Below are positions 12,339-22,615 of a DNA stretch of 64,000 nt, in pieces (position 1 is the stretch's first letter; each line of letters starts with the position of its first letter). Made by a program: the position numbers and the translations under genes. Source of the DNA: Streptomyces albicerus (GTDB lineage Bacteria; Actinomycetota; Actinomycetes; Streptomycetales; Streptomycetaceae); the NCBI RefSeq assembly GCF_008905045.1, contig NZ_VWMY01000015.1:46713-110712 (forward strand). Reading direction: 5' to 3'. Below the pieces are notes generated by a model. The model searched no databases. It was not told the origin of the DNA and saw only the letters and a list, made by a program, of their open reading frames with translations.

Positions 12339-12425
12339 TCAGCAAGCCTCCTCGAACACGCGGGCCCCGTTGGCCGCGCATTTAACGATTTTCACGTCGT
12401 CCACGCAAGACTTCGGCCCGGTCAT
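12339..12425 (-). CDS. Possible 28-residue coupling ORF between prmC and sua5-type gene
   Basis: An ATG overlapping the prmC stop (ATGA, 12425-12422) opens a 28-codon frame (MTGPKSCVDDVKIVKCAANG, then ARVFEEAC). It ends with TGA at 12341-12339, one base before the ATG of the next gene. The GAGGAG that serves that gene lies inside its last codons. The geometry suggests it carries ribosomes between the two genes. Whether the peptide has its own function is unknown. Confidence 0.4.
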   Translation of the reverse strand: MTGPKSCVDDVKIVKCAANGARVFEEAC

Positions 12426-13267
12426 GGCATCGCCCTGCGGGCGGTCGCGAACCGCGGCCGGTTGTTGAGGTCGGGGTGGTCCGCGGCGTCGGCCCAGCCC
12501 CGCTCCTCGGTGAAGATCCACGGCACCTGCCCGCCCTGCGTGTCGGCGTGTTCGATGACGACGACGCCGCCGGGCCGCAGCAGCCGGTGCGCGGTGCGCT
12601 CCAGACCGCGGATGAGGTCGAGTCCGTCCTCGCCCGAGAACAGGGCGAGTTCGGGGTCGTAGTCCCGGGCCTCGGGAGCGACGTACTCCCATTCGGTCAG
12701 CGGGATGTACGGCGGATTGGAGATGACGAGGTCGACCTGGCCGTCGAGGTCGGGGAAGGCGTCCAGGGCGTTGCCCTGGCGCAGGTCGACCCTGGATCCC
12801 TGGACGTTCTTACGGGTCCACCGGAGGGCGTCCTCGGACAGTTCGACGGCGTGTACGCGGGAGCGCGGCACCTCCTGCGCCATGGCGAGCGCGATGGCGC
12901 CGGAGCCCGTACAGAGGTCGACGATGAGCGGCTCGACGACGTCCATCGCGCGGACCGCGTCTATGGCCCACCCGACGACCGACTCGGTCTCCGGCCGCGG
13001 CACGAACACCCCTGGCCCGACCTGGAGTTCCAGGTAGCGGAAGAAGGCGCGCCCGGTGATGTGCTGGAGCGGCTCGCGGGCCTCGCGGCGCGCGATCACC
13101 TCCCAGTAACGGGCGTCGAAGTCCGCGTCCTTGACGGTGTGCAGCTCGCCCCGTTTCACGCCGTGCACGAAGGCGGCGAGCTCCTCGGCGTCGTTGCGCG
13201 GCGAGGGCACGCCGGCGTCGGCCAGCCGCTGGGTGGCCTGGGCCACTTCCGCGAGCAGCAGGTTCAC
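12422..13267 (-). CDS. prmC: Release factor glutamine methyltransferase
   Basis: SAM-dependent N5-methylation of the GGQ glutamine in release factors. The 281-residue protein has an N-terminal helical domain, the SAM motif VDLCTGSGAIALAMA, and the catalytic NPPYIP motif (SNPPYIPLTEWEYV). The start is GTG at 13267. It is immediately downstream of prfA, its substrate gene, 57 bp away, which is the classical pairing. Confidence 0.95.
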   Translation of the reverse strand: MNLLLAEVAQATQRLADAGVPSPRNDAEELAAFVHGVKRGELHTVKDADFDARYWEVIARREAREPLQHITGRAFFRYLELQVGPGVFVPRPETESVVGWAIDAVRAMDVVEPLIVDLCTGSGAIALAMAQEVPRSRVHAVELSEDALRWTRKNVQGSRVDLRQGNALDAFPDLDGQVDLVISNPPYIPLTEWEYVAPEARDYDPELALFSGEDGLDLIRGLERTAHRLLRPGGVVVIEHADTQGGQVPWIFTEERGWADAADHPDLNNRPRFATARRAMP

Positions 13268-13324
13268 GCTGGTCCTCCGGGGCTGAGCTGTTGTCCGTCG
13301 TGCGGATATGTACTTGTACGTGCC

Positions 13325-14401
13325 TTACGCCGCGGCGAGCTTGGCGGCCGAGTCGGCGTCGACGCAGGCCTGGATCACCGCGTCGAGATCGCCGTCCAGG
13401 ACCTGGTCCAAGTTGTACGCCTTGAAGCCGACACGGTGGTCGGAGAGGCGGTTCTCCGGGAAGTTGTACGTACGGATCTTCTCGGAGCGGTCGACGGTGC
13501 GGACCTGGCTGCGGCGGGCGTCCGCGGCATTCCGCTCGGCCTCCTCCTGCGCCGCGGCGAGGAGCCTGGAGCGCAGGATACGCATCGCCTGCTCCTTGTT
13601 CTGCAGTTGGCTCTTCTCGTTCTGGCAGGAGGCGACGACTCCGGTGGGAATGTGCGTGATGCGCACGGCGGAGTCGGTGGTGTTGACGGACTGGCCGCCG
13701 GGCCCGGAGGACCGGTAGACATCGATCCGCAGGTCGTTCGCGTGGATCTCGACGTCGACCTCCTCTGCCTCGGGCGTGACGAGCACACCGGCGGCGGAGG
13801 TGTGGATACGGCCCTGCGACTCGGTCGACGGCACCCGCTGCACGCGGTGCACACCGCCCTCGTACTTCATCCGCGCCCAGACACCCTGGCCCGGCTCGGT
13901 GGCGCCCTGGCCGCCCTTGGTCTTCACGGCGACCTGGACGTCCTTGTAGCCGCCGAGCTCGGACTCGGTGGAGTCGATGATCTCGGTCTTCCAGCCGACG
14001 CGCTCGGCGTACCGCAGGTACATGCGCAGCAGGTCGCCGGCGAAGAGGGCCGACTCGTCGCCGCCCGCGCCCGCCTTGATCTCGAGGATGACGTCCTTGT
14101 CGTCGCTGGGGTCGCGCGGGACCAGCAGCAGGCGCAGCTTCTCGGTGAGCTCCTCGCGCTGCTTCTCCAGCTCCTTGACCTCGGCCGCGAAGTCGGGATC
14201 GTCGGCGATGAACTCCTTCGCCGTCTCGATGTCGTCCCCGGTCTGCTTCCAGGAGCGGTACGTCGCGACGATCGGGGTCAGCTCGGCGTAGCGCTTGTTG
14301 AGCTTGCGCGCGTTGGCCTGGTCGGCGTGCACCGACGGGTCAGCGAGCTTCTTCTCCAGATCGGCGTGCTCGCCGATGAGTTCCTCGACCGCCTCGAACA
14401 T
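13325..14401 (-). CDS. prfA: Peptide chain release factor 1
   Basis: Reads UAA and UAG stop codons and triggers peptide release. It is 358 residues from ATG 14401 ([19 protein letters not shown]). The GGQ motif occurs in [16 protein letters not shown], and the codon-recognition region [16 protein letters not shown] is upstream of it. It is followed by prmC. Confidence 0.96.
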   Translation of the reverse strand: MFEAVEELIGEHADLEKKLADPSVHADQANARKLNKRYAELTPIVATYRSWKQTGDDIETAKEFIADDPDFAAEVKELEKQREELTEKLRLLLVPRDPSDDKDVILEIKAGAGGDESALFAGDLLRMYLRYAERVGWKTEIIDSTESELGGYKDVQVAVKTKGGQGATEPGQGVWARMKYEGGVHRVQRVPSTESQGRIHTSAAGVLVTPEAEEVDVEIHANDLRIDVYRSSGPGGQSVNTTDSAVRITHIPTGVVASCQNEKSQLQNKEQAMRILRSRLLAAAQEEAERNAADARRSQVRTVDRSEKIRTYNFPENRLSDHRVGFKAYNLDQVLDGDLDAVIQACVDADSAAKLAAA

Positions 14402-14479
14402 CTCCGGCTCCAATGGGCTGCCCCCGGCTCCATCATGGGCTCGGGGACGTAGGTACGACGAATAAGGGCTGCACCGCAA

Positions 14480-14527
14480 AGCGCCGGTCCCAGCGCCCCC
14501 TGGACGGAGGCACCGGAGACCGGCGCT
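14480..14527 (-). terminator. Terminator-like hairpin after rpmE
   Basis: AGCGCCGGTC (14480-14489) and GACCGGCGCT (14518-14527) form a perfect 10-bp stem with a 28-nt spacer, just past the rpmE stop on the minus strand. There is no T tract, as is common in Streptomyces. Confidence 0.55.
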
Positions 14528-14536
14528 GTGAGCTCG

Positions 14537-14758
14537 CTACTTCTTGGCAGCGGCAGCCTTGCCGAAACGGGCCTCGAAGCGGGCCACACGGCCACCGGTG
14601 TCGAGGATCTTCTGCTTGCCCGTGTAGAACGGGTGGCACTCGGAGCAGACCTCAGCGCGGATGGAACCGCTCTGGATCGTGCTACGGGTGGTGAACGACG
14701 CGCCACAGGTGCAGCTGACCTGCGTCTCGACGTACTCGGGGTGGATGTCGCGCTTCAA
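14537..14758 (-). CDS. rpmE: 50S ribosomal protein L31 (zinc-binding type)
   Basis: Ribosomal protein L31 of 73 residues. It has the four-Cys zinc site C16xC18 and C38xxC41 (SCTCG and [11 protein letters not shown]), so it is the C+ form. The start is TTG 14758, with AGGAG nine bases upstream; no ATG or GTG fits. It lies between rho-LCP and prfA as in other streptomycetes. Zinc-bound L31 is normally used in zinc-replete cells, with a Zn-free paralogue elsewhere under Zur control. Confidence 0.93.
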   Translation of the reverse strand: MKRDIHPEYVETQVSCTCGASFTTRSTIQSGSIRAEVCSECHPFYTGKQKILDTGGRVARFEARFGKAAAAKK

Positions 14759-15000
14759 GGTGTCTCCTAGTTTCGGGAGGGCGCCGGGTCGCTGCCGCGG
14801 GGTGCGGAGCGTGAACCGGGGCCGACGTACCAGTCTGCCAGGACTGGTGCCATCCCCCAAAACCGGGGGACGGGGTTGTCTATTCCCTGGGGGTGGGAGT
14901 GGTTCGCGGGACGGGGTGCCTCGTTGGCTCCGTGGGCGTCTGCGGGCCGTTTTTGGGCTGGTCGCGCCCACGCGGCGGAGCCGCAAAATGTCACAGCCCC

Positions 15001-15018
15001 GCGCCCCTTACGGGGCGC
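15001..15018 (-). terminator. Terminator-like hairpin after LCP gene
   Basis: GCGCCCC and GGGGCGC flank a four-base loop (15008-15011), only a few bases past the LCP stop codon. It is a short, very GC-rich stem. Confidence 0.5.
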
Positions 15019-15022
15019 CCCC

Positions 15023-16162
15023 TCAGCCGCCGCTGACCACGCCCTTCGCGTCGCCCGTCGCCGTGCCCTCGGTGGCCGTCTTCGGGATGGGGCGGTCGTT
15101 CCTCAGGGCGTTCCAGACCTGCTGGGACTTGGTCTTGTCGATGAGGACGCGGTTGCCGTCCGCGGGGTCGTACTGGACCGGCATCGTGACCATGTTCATC
15201 TTCGACGAGCTGATGCCCTTGAGCCCGTTGGCGAAGGAGGCCAGTTCCCTGACCGAGCCGAGGTCGGAGTCGGTGGTGACGGCCTTGGTCGCGGAATCGG
15301 CGAGGTCGAACAGCTTCTTCGGGTTGCTCAGTACGCCGATGTCCTTGACCTGCTCGACCAGGGCCTTGATGAACGCCTGCTGGAGCTGGATCCGGCCGAG
15401 GTCGGAGCCGTCGCCGACGCCGTGCCGGGTGCGGACCAGGCCGAGCGCCTGCTTGCCGGTGAGCGTGTGCGTGCCGGCCTTCAGGTTCAGATGGCTGTCG
15501 GTGTCCTTGATGTCCTTGGTCGTGGTGAGCTTGACGCCGCCGAGCTCGTCGATGAGCTTCTGGAACCCGCTGAAGTCGACCTCGATGTAGTGGTCCATGC
15601 GGATGCCGGTCATCGACTCGACGGTCTTCACGGCGCAGGTGGCACCGCCCGTCGTGTACGCCGAGTTGAACATCGCCCCGTTGGCGGCGTCGTGCTCGAC
15701 ACCCTCGCTGTCGGTGCACTCGGGCCGGTCCACGAGGGTGTCGCGGGGTATGGAGACCACGCTGGCCTTCTTGTGGCCCTCGTAGACGTGCACGATCATC
15801 GCGGTGTCCGAGCGGGCGCTGCCGTCGTCGGTGCCGCCGCCGAGCTTCTTGTTGCTGCCGGAGCGGGTGTCGGAGCCGAGTACGAGGATGTCCTGCGAGC
15901 CGTTGTCGACGTCCAGGGGCCGGTCGGTGCCGAGGGCCTGGTTGATGTCGACGCTCTTGATGTTGTCGTTGAGCTTGAAGTACATGTACCCGAGGCCGGT
16001 ACCGCCCAGCACCACGACACCCGCCGCCGCCCAGGCCGTGACGAGGAGCGCCTTGTGGCGCTTGCTCCGCGGCTTGCGGCGGCGGCCCTTGGCGCGGTGG
16101 CGCGGGCCGCTGGTACCGGAATCCTCCGGGGTGCCGGGTTCGGGCAGGCTCTCGGCAGGCAT
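15023..16162 (-). CDS. LCP (LytR-CpsA-Psr) family cell-wall glycopolymer ligase
   Basis: The LCP family transfers lipid-linked glycopolymers onto peptidoglycan outside the cell. The 379-residue protein has a short basic cytoplasmic segment (KGRRRKPRSKRHK), one membrane helix (about residues 37-57), and an extracytoplasmic LCP domain with DILVLGSDTRSGS, the Arg-rich SIPRDTLVDRP motif and GVKLTTTKDIKDTDSHLNL. It may act on the polymer begun by the WecA-like enzyme upstream in the window, but this is inference. Confidence 0.9.
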   Translation of the reverse strand: MPAESLPEPGTPEDSGTSGPRHRAKGRRRKPRSKRHKALLVTAWAAAGVVVLGGTGLGYMYFKLNDNIKSVDINQALGTDRPLDVDNGSQDILVLGSDTRSGSNKKLGGGTDDGSARSDTAMIVHVYEGHKKASVVSIPRDTLVDRPECTDSEGVEHDAANGAMFNSAYTTGGATCAVKTVESMTGIRMDHYIEVDFSGFQKLIDELGGVKLTTTKDIKDTDSHLNLKAGTHTLTGKQALGLVRTRHGVGDGSDLGRIQLQQAFIKALVEQVKDIGVLSNPKKLFDLADSATKAVTTDSDLGSVRELASFANGLKGISSSKMNMVTMPVQYDPADGNRVLIDKTKSQQVWNALRNDRPIPKTATEGTATGDAKGVVSGG

Positions 16163-16518
16163 GTGCTCCTCAGTCCTCGGTCGTTCGGTTACCCCCTGCG
16201 GTCAGGGTCAGGCGTGGTCGTTCGCCGTGACGTCTCTGTCAAGACCCGTCTGGTCAGACGTTGAAACCGAAAGAAGGGTTGCACAACGCGCTGTGACCGG
16301 ACTGTGGACCGGTGGACACGCTGTGTGAGAGGCGAGGCGGGCGGTCGACGGCTCACCTGCGCTTTCGCCGGCGGACTGCGCGCTTCCGGGCACACGTGGC
16401 GATCTTCACATCTGTGGCGAAGGTCTCTTCACCGGACGCTTTTCCACGGGCTTCGGCAACGCGAAGGGCCGCCCCCGTGTGACGGGGACGGCCCTCAGCG
16501 GTACCAGCTCTGCCGACG
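16163..16518. other. Intergenic region between rho and LCP gene
   Basis: A 356-bp gap holding the rho terminator near its right end and presumably the LCP promoter on the minus strand. No convincing gene is seen; short open frames here have no coding signature. Confidence 0.4.
16465..16495 (-). terminator. Terminator-like hairpin after rho
   Basis: AGGGCCG-c-CCCCGT and ACGGGG-a-CGGCCCT form a 13-bp stem with one unpaired base on each side and a three-base loop (gtg). It is positioned 24 bp past the rho stop. Confidence 0.65.
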
Positions 16519-18579
16519 TCAGTCGTTGCCGTTGCCCGGCATCGGCGTCGTCTTCTGGATCTGCAGCAGGAACTCGGCGTTCGACTTCGTCTGCTTCATC
16601 TTGTCGAGCAGCAGCTCGATCGCCTGCTGCTGGTCGAGCGCGTGCAGCACGCGACGCAGCTTCCAGGTGATGGCGAGTTCGTCGCTGCCCAGCAGGATCT
16701 CTTCCTTGCGGGTGCTGGACGAGTCCACGTCCACCGCCGGGAAGATCCGCTTGTCGGAGAGCTTGCGGTCCAGCTTGAGCTCGAGGTTGCCGGTGCCCTT
16801 GAACTCCTCGAAGATCACCTCGTCCATGCGCGAGCCGGTGTCGACCAGCGCGGTGGCCATGATGGTCAGCGAGCCGCCGTCCTCGATGTTGCGCGCGGCA
16901 CCGAAGAAGCGCTTCGGCGGGTACAGCGCGGTCGAGTCGACACCACCGGACAGGATGCGGCCGGAGGCCGGAGCGGCGAGGTTGTACGCACGGCCCAGAC
17001 GCGTGATCGAGTCGAGCAGGACGACGACGTCGTGGCCCAGCTCCACCAGGCGCTTGGCACGCTCGATGGCGAGCTCCGCGACCGTGGTGTGGTCCTCGGC
17101 CGGACGGTCGAAGGTCGAGGAGATGACCTCGCCCTTCACCGACCGCTGCATGTCGGTGACCTCTTCCGGACGCTCGTCGACGAGGACGACCATCAGGTGG
17201 CACTCGGGGTTGTTGTGCGTGATCGCGTTGGCGATCGCCTGCATGATCATGGTCTTGCCGGTCTTCGGCGGGGCCACGATCAGACCGCGCTGGCCCTTAC
17301 CGATCGGCGCGACGAGGTCGATGATGCGGGTCGTCAGCACACCCGGGTCGGTCTCCAGGCGGAGCCGGTCCTGCGGGTACAGCGGCGTCAGCTTGTTGAA
17401 CTCCGGTCGCCCGCGCCCGGATTCGGGCGCCATGCCGTTGACGGAGTCCAGGCGGACCAGCGCGTTGAACTTCTCGCGGCGCTCGCCCTCCTTGGGCTGA
17501 CGGACCGCGCCCGTGACGTGGTCGCCCTTGCGCAGACCGTTCTTGCGGACCTGGGCGAGGGAGACGTACACGTCGTTCGGACCGGGCAGGTAGCCCGACG
17601 TACGAATGAACGCGTAGTTGTCGAGGATGTCCAGGATGCCCGCGACGGGGATCAGGACGTCGTCGTCGGCGAGCTGCGGCTCCTGGGCGCCGAACTCGTC
17701 GCGGCCACGGCGGCCACGGCGGTCCCGGTAACGACCGCGGCGGCCGCGGCGGCCACCCTCGAAGTCGTCGTCGTCCTGCGGGCCGTTGTCACGCTGGCGG
17801 TCCTGACGGTCCTGACGGCCGCCGCCCTGCTGCTGACGGTCCTGACGGTCCTGGCGCTGCTGTCCGCCGCCGCCCTGGCCGCCTTGCTGCTCGTCGCCCT
17901 TGCCACGGCGGTCGCGGTCCCGGCCACCGCGGTCACGCTCGCCGCGGTCACGGTCGCCCCGGTCACGCTCGCCGCGATCACGGCGGTCGCGGCGGCCCTG
18001 ACGGCCCTCGCCGTCACCGGCGTCGCCCTTGGCCTCACCCTGGGGCTGAGCCTGGGTCTGGGTCTGGACGGGCGTCTCGGCCTTCGGCTCGCTCTTCGCC
18101 TCGGCAGTGACCGTCTCGGGGCTGCCTGCCTCGGCGGTCGCACGACGCCGGCGGCGCTCGGCCGGGGCGTCGTCACTCGCGGGCTGGCCGGGGATCTCGA
18201 TCTGCTGCTGAGCCACGGCCTTCTCGGCCTTGGCCTCCGCCTTCTTCTCGGCGGGAGCGGCTTCATCGCCCGTACGGGCCTTCGAGGTGGTACGGCGCTT
18301 GGGCTTGGTCTCGGTGGCTGCCTCGGCCTTGGCCGGAGCACCTCCGCCCGCCTGCGCCTCCTTGATGACCTCGATCAGCTGGCTCTTGCGCATCCGCGCG
18401 GTGCCCCTGATGCCGAGGCCGGATGCGACCTGCTGCAGCTCGGCCAGCACCATGCCCTCGAGGCCGGTACCGCGGCGCCGACGGGAGCCGGCACCGGTGG
18501 CAGGCGCGGAGGCGTCCGTGGCGGGCGCGGCAGCGGTCTCCTCGACACGTGCGCCCATCAGATCGGTGGTGTCGCTCAC
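16519..18579 (-). CDS. rho: Transcription termination factor Rho with long disordered insert
   Basis: RNA-dependent ATPase that ends transcription and silences antisense RNA. The 686-residue protein is far longer than E. coli Rho (419). Order: Rho_N helical domain (about 40-75), an Ala/Glu/Lys-rich linker, an Arg/Asp/Gly/Gln-rich low-complexity stretch (about 200-300, with many RDRG and RQDRQ units), the cold-shock RNA-binding domain ([17 protein letters not shown]), then the RecA-like motor with P-loop APPKTGKT near residue 440 and [13 protein letters not shown]. The insert is a known actinobacterial trait. The start is GTG 18579. Confidence 0.96.
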   Translation of the reverse strand: MSDTTDLMGARVEETAAAPATDASAPATGAGSRRRRGTGLEGMVLAELQQVASGLGIRGTARMRKSQLIEVIKEAQAGGGAPAKAEAATETKPKRRTTSKARTGDEAAPAEKKAEAKAEKAVAQQQIEIPGQPASDDAPAERRRRRATAEAGSPETVTAEAKSEPKAETPVQTQTQAQPQGEAKGDAGDGEGRQGRRDRRDRGERDRGDRDRGERDRGGRDRDRRGKGDEQQGGQGGGGQQRQDRQDRQQQGGGRQDRQDRQRDNGPQDDDDFEGGRRGRRGRYRDRRGRRGRDEFGAQEPQLADDDVLIPVAGILDILDNYAFIRTSGYLPGPNDVYVSLAQVRKNGLRKGDHVTGAVRQPKEGERREKFNALVRLDSVNGMAPESGRGRPEFNKLTPLYPQDRLRLETDPGVLTTRIIDLVAPIGKGQRGLIVAPPKTGKTMIMQAIANAITHNNPECHLMVVLVDERPEEVTDMQRSVKGEVISSTFDRPAEDHTTVAELAIERAKRLVELGHDVVVLLDSITRLGRAYNLAAPASGRILSGGVDSTALYPPKRFFGAARNIEDGGSLTIMATALVDTGSRMDEVIFEEFKGTGNLELKLDRKLSDKRIFPAVDVDSSSTRKEEILLGSDELAITWKLRRVLHALDQQQAIELLLDKMKQTKSNAEFLLQIQKTTPMPGNGND

Positions 18580-18964
18580 GAAGGGTCCTTCCCTGGAGCG
18601 GACGTCGGCCTGTCTGGCTCGGCGACCGGTTGTGCTGTCCGACAGTGGTCCTTGCTGTGTGGACCGTGCCGGGGCGGTGGTCCGCCAAAAGGCGGAGGGA
18701 ATATCTGGGATGGCGTTTCCCGGGGCCGTGGCACTGAGGTTCGGTGTCCATCGGCTCGGTCACGCCGGTTCCGGAGCGTGCTCAGCACCGCTCAGCGCGT
18801 AGCACCCAATGCATGGCACAAAGCAGTTTGGGAGGCTCCCGGAAGAATGGTTGTCCCGGACGGGGACACGAAGCACCTCGCCATGGTGGGGTCGGGTGCA
18901 GACTTGAGATTAACACTACCGGATCCAACAAACATTCCCCCTCTCGAAATCCGGCAACCGTGTG
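18580..18964. other. Upstream leader and promoter region of rho
   Basis: A 385-bp gap between thrB and rho with no gene. An AT-rich spot near 18905-18930 (minus-strand reading GGTAGTGTTAATCTC) is the best candidate for the rho promoter -10 region. The long leader would allow autoregulation, as is known for rho elsewhere, but no structure here proves it. Confidence 0.35.
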
Positions 18965-19882
18965 TCACGGAGCAAGCGGCAGCACGCTCGCTCCCGTGGC
19001 GTCGAGGCCCAGCCGGTTGGCCGCCCAGCCCTCGCCCGCCAGTCGTGCGACCTTGTCGGCCGCGGCCTCGTCGGCGAGCGCGAGCACGGTGGGCCCGGCA
19101 CCGGAGATCACCGCGGGGATTCCGTCGGCCCGCAGCCGCTCCACCAGCGCCGCGCTCTCCGGCATGGCCGGTGCGCGGTACTCCTGGTGCAGACGGTCTT
19201 CAGTGGCGGGCAGCAGCAGCTCGGGGCGCCTGGTCAGGGCCTCTACGAGTAGTGCGGCGCGGCCCGCGTTGGCGGCGGCGTCGACGTGCGGAACGGTGCG
19301 CGGGAGAAGCCCGCGGGCGGTCTCGGTCAGGACCGGCTTCGCCGGTACGAAGACCACCGGAACGATGGAACCGGCGGGCTCCATCCTGATGGCGCGCGCG
19401 GCGCCGCCCTCCATCCAGGACAGCGTGAAGCCGCCGAGCAGACAGGCCGCGACGTTGTCGGGGTGACCCTCGATCTCGGTGGCGAGCTCCAGAAGCGCCT
19501 CGTCGTCGAGCTTGCTGTCGCCGCCTATGGTCACAGCGCGTGCGGCGACGATGCCGGCGCAGATCGCGGCGGACGAGGAGCCGAGGCCGCGGCCGTGCGG
19601 GATGCGGTTGGCGCAGACGATCTCGAGGCCGCGCGGCTGTCCGCCGAGCAGATCGAAGGCGGTGCGCAGCGAGCGTACGAGGAGGTGGTTCTCGTCACGG
19701 GGGAGCGTCTCGCTGCCCTCACCCGCGATGTCGATGTTCAGGCCGGAGTCGGCCACCCGGACGACCACGTCGTCGTACAGCCCCAGTGACAGGCCGAGGG
19801 CGTCGAAGCCCGGGCCGAGGTTGGCACTGGTGGCTGGGACGCGCACCCGGACGGCGGCGGCGCGGAACGCTGGACCGGCCAT
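18965..19882 (-). CDS. thrB: Homoserine kinase
   Basis: GHMP kinase phosphorylating L-homoserine for threonine synthesis. It is 305 residues from ATG 19882 (MAGPAFRAAAVRVRVPATSA). The ATP-binding GHMP motif PHGRGLGSSSAAICAG is intact, and the C-terminal GAGPTVLALAD loop is present. It follows thrC on the same strand with a 375-bp gap, so it may have its own promoter. Confidence 0.95.
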   Translation of the reverse strand: MAGPAFRAAAVRVRVPATSANLGPGFDALGLSLGLYDDVVVRVADSGLNIDIAGEGSETLPRDENHLLVRSLRTAFDLLGGQPRGLEIVCANRIPHGRGLGSSSAAICAGIVAARAVTIGGDSKLDDEALLELATEIEGHPDNVAACLLGGFTLSWMEGGAARAIRMEPAGSIVPVVFVPAKPVLTETARGLLPRTVPHVDAAANAGRAALLVEALTRRPELLLPATEDRLHQEYRAPAMPESAALVERLRADGIPAVISGAGPTVLALADEAAADKVARLAGEGWAANRLGLDATGASVLPLAP

Positions 19883-20239
19883 CGCTCGATGACTCTCCTT
19901 GAGCTTGAGCTGCGAGATTTTCGAAATCCTGCGAGACATACGGAAAATGCGGAAGACCCTCAGGCCGCAAGGACGACGCGGCACCGCGGCATATGCGGCG
20001 GGCGGGTTCAGTACAGCCTATCGAAGGAAGGTTCTGTGGCGACATAGGGCGCACAGGAGGCGCACGATGCGTGTCGTAAGCCCCTCGTGCACCCCCCCTT
20101 TTTTAGAGCTCGGTTCGCCTCCGGGGCGCTGGAGCCTGTGTCGAGAGGGCGATCGTGCTCGACCCTCCTTCGTCGGGCCTCCGCGCGTTCGCCGTCTCGA
20201 CACCGGCGCGCCCCTTCGGCTCACTCGCTGTCGGCCAGT
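19883..20239. other. Intergenic region between thrC and thrB
   Basis: No gene is visible. There is an oligo-C/oligo-T run at about 20090-20105 (plus strand), unusual in this GC-rich context, that could be part of a terminator read on the plus strand or the A-rich element of a minus-strand promoter. Confidence 0.35.
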
Positions 20240-20256
20240 ACGGGTCAAGGACCCGT
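20240..20256 (-). terminator. Hairpin just after thrC
   Basis: ACGGGTC-aag-GACCCGT forms a perfect 7-bp stem with a three-base loop, ending one base from the thrC stop codon. It is a plausible weak terminator or attenuating stem between thrC and thrB. Confidence 0.4.
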
Positions 20257-20257
20257 G

Positions 20258-21316
20258 TTAGACCAGGCCGAGGCGCTCGGCGGCCGTGGCGGCGTCGACG
20301 GGGACCGTGACCGGCTGCGGGGCGCCCGCGACGGCCCAGTCGGGGTCCTTGAGGCCGTTTCCGGTCACCGTGCAGACGATGCGCTGGCCCGGGTCGACCT
20401 TGCCCTGCTCGGCGGCCTTCAGCAAGCCTGCGACGGACGCGGCCGACGCGGGCTCGACGAAGACACCCTCCTGCGCGGCCAACAGCCGGTAGGCGCGCAG
20501 GATCTCACGGTCCGTCACCTCGTCGATGAAGCCACCCGACTCGTCCCGCGCGGCCAGCGCGAACTTCCACGAGGCCGGGTTGCCGATCCTGATCGCGGTG
20601 GCGATCGTCGAGGGATCCTTGACGATCTCGCCGCGCACGATGGGCGCGGAACCGGAGGCCTGGAATCCCCACATGCGCGGGGTCTGCTCGGCGATCCCGT
20701 CGGCGGCGTACTCCGTGTAACCCTTCCAGTACGCGGTGATGTTGCCCGCGTTGCCCACCGGCAGGACGTGGATGTCGGGGGCGTCCCCGAGCATGTCCAC
20801 GATCTCGAACGCGGCGGTCTTCTGGCCCTCGATACGCACCGGGTTGACCGAATTGACCAGCGCCACCGGGTAGTTGTCGGAGAGATTGCGCGCGAGGGTG
20901 AGGCAGTCGTCGAAGTTGCCGTCGACCTGGAGGATCTTCGCGCCGTGCACGAGGGCCTGCCCCATCTTGCCGAGCGCGATCTTGCCCTGCGGGACGAGAA
21001 CGGCGCAGACCATTCCGGCCCGTACGGCATACGCGGCGGCGGAGGCCGACGTGTTGCCCGTCGAGGCGCAGATGACTGCCTTCGCGCCCTCCTCCTTGGC
21101 CCGCGTGATGGCCATGGTCATGCCGCGGTCCTTGAAGGACCCGGTGGGGTTCGCACCCTCGACCTTGAGGTGAACCTCACAGCCCGTGCGCTCGGAGAGC
21201 ACCTGCGCGGGCACGAGCGGCGTGCCGCCCTCACGGAGCGTCACGACCGACGTGGTGTCGGATACCGGCAGCCGGTCCCGGTACTCCTCGATGATTCCGC
21301 GCCACTGGTGGGTCAT
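20258..21316 (-). CDS. thrC: Threonine synthase
   Basis: PLP enzyme converting O-phosphohomoserine to threonine. The 352-residue protein is of the short type. The PLP lysine is in [11 protein letters not shown], and the phosphate-binding loop is [15 protein letters not shown]. The start ATG is 6 bp after the hom stop, so hom and thrC are cotranscribed. Confidence 0.95.
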   Translation of the reverse strand: MTHQWRGIIEEYRDRLPVSDTTSVVTLREGGTPLVPAQVLSERTGCEVHLKVEGANPTGSFKDRGMTMAITRAKEEGAKAVICASTGNTSASAAAYAVRAGMVCAVLVPQGKIALGKMGQALVHGAKILQVDGNFDDCLTLARNLSDNYPVALVNSVNPVRIEGQKTAAFEIVDMLGDAPDIHVLPVGNAGNITAYWKGYTEYAADGIAEQTPRMWGFQASGSAPIVRGEIVKDPSTIATAIRIGNPASWKFALAARDESGGFIDEVTDREILRAYRLLAAQEGVFVEPASAASVAGLLKAAEQGKVDPGQRIVCTVTGNGLKDPDWAVAGAPQPVTVPVDAATAAERLGLV

Positions 21317-21322
21317 TGCTGG

Positions 21323-22615
21323 TTACTCTCCTTCAACCCGCATGATGCTGGCGACACCCCGCACGGTGTCGAGGTTGCGCAACGCCTCGACGGTCCCGTT
21401 GAGGGACGCGTCGGACGCGCGGTGCGTGACGACGACGAGGGAGGCCTCGCCGTCCTTGCCCTGCTGGCGAACCGTATCGATCGAGACGCCGTGCTCGGCG
21501 AAGACGGTTGCCACCTGGGCGAGAACACCCGGTTTGTCCGCCACGTCGAGGCTGATGTGGTAACGGGTCACGACCTCGCCCATGGGGCTCACGGGCAGTT
21601 GGGCGTACGCCGAGTCGCCGGGGCCGGTCGCGCCGCTGAGCTTGTTGCGACAGACGGCGACGAGGTCACCGAGGACGGCCGAGGCGGTCGGGGCGCCGCC
21701 CGCGCCCGGCCCGTAGAACATGAGCTGCCCGGAGGCGTCCGACTCCACGAACACGGCGTTGTACGCGCCGCGCACGGAAGCGAGCGGGTGGCTCAGCGGG
21801 ATCATGGCGGGGTGCACGCGCGCGGTGACCGATCCCCCGTCGGCGGCCCGCTCGCAGATGGCGAGCAGCTTGATGGTGCAGCCCATCTCCTTCGCCGAGG
21901 CGAAGTCGGCGGCGGTGACCTCGGTCATGCCCTCGCGGTACACGTCGTCGAGGCGCACGCGCGTGTGGAAGGCGATTCCGGCGAGGATGGCGGCCTTGGC
22001 GGCGGCGTCGAAGCCCTCGACGTCGGCGGTGGGGTCGGCTTCCGCGTACCCGAGCGCGGTGGCCTCGTCGAGCGCCTCCTGATACCCGGCGCCCGTCGAA
22101 TCCATCTTGTCGAGGATGAAGTTGGTGGTGCCGTTGACGATCCCCAGCACGCGGTTGACCTTGTCGCCGGCGAGGGACTCGCGCAGCGGGCGGATCAACG
22201 GGATGGCACCGGCGACGGCGGCCTCGTAATAGAGGTCCCTGCCCTGCTCCTCGGCGAGGGCGTGCAGCGCGGCGCCGTCCTGGGCGAGGAGCGCCTTGTT
22301 CGCGGAGACGACGGAGGCGCCGTGCTCGAAGGCGGTGGTGATGAGCGAACGGGCGGGCTCGATGCCGCCGATGACCTCGACGACGACGTCGATGTCGCCC
22401 CGTTTGACCAGGGCGGTCGCGTCGGTGGTGACGAGAGACGGGTCGATGCCCTCGCGGACCTTGGTGGGCCTGCGGACGGCGACGCCCGCCAGCTCGACGG
22501 GGGCTCCGATCCGCGCGGCGAGATCGTCGGCGTGCGTCGTCATGATGCGCGCCACCTCTGAGCCGACAACCCCACAGCCCAGCAGCGCCACCTTCAGCGG
22601 ACGCGTACGCATCAT
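21323..22615 (-). CDS. hom: Homoserine dehydrogenase
   Basis: NAD(P)-dependent reduction of aspartate semialdehyde to homoserine, the branch point of Thr and Met synthesis. The product is about 430 residues with the N-terminal Rossmann motif ALLGCGVVGSEVARI, a catalytic middle domain (GIVNGTTNFILDKM, and EGFDAAAKAAILAGIAFHTRV with the catalytic Lys), and a C-terminal ACT domain (HISLDVADKPGVLAQVATVF) for threonine feedback. The start is ATG 22615 with GAGG upstream; 22612 and 22633 are alternatives. Confidence 0.95.
   Translation of the reverse strand: MMRTRPLKVALLGCGVVGSEVARIMTTHADDLAARIGAPVELAGVAVRRPTKVREGIDPSLVTTDATALVKRGDIDVVVEVIGGIEPARSLITTAFEHGASVVSANKALLAQDGAALHALAEEQGRDLYYEAAVAGAIPLIRPLRESLAGDKVNRVLGIVNGTTNFILDKMDSTGAGYQEALDEATALGYAEADPTADVEGFDAAAKAAILAGIAFHTRVRLDDVYREGMTEVTAADFASAKEMGCTIKLLAICERAADGGSVTARVHPAMIPLSHPLASVRGAYNAVFVESDASGQLMFYGPGAGGAPTASAVLGDLVAVCRNKLSGATGPGDSAYAQLPVSPMGEVVTRYHISLDVADKPGVLAQVATVFAEHGVSIDTVRQQGKDGEASLVVVTHRASDASLNGTVEALRNLDTVRGVASIMRVEGE

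Noticed and set aside
16642..19389. 915-codon plus-strand open frame opposite rho
   Set aside because: Low-complexity Val/Leu/Ala translation produced by the antisense of the Arg/Gln-rich rho insert; no start signal or family features.
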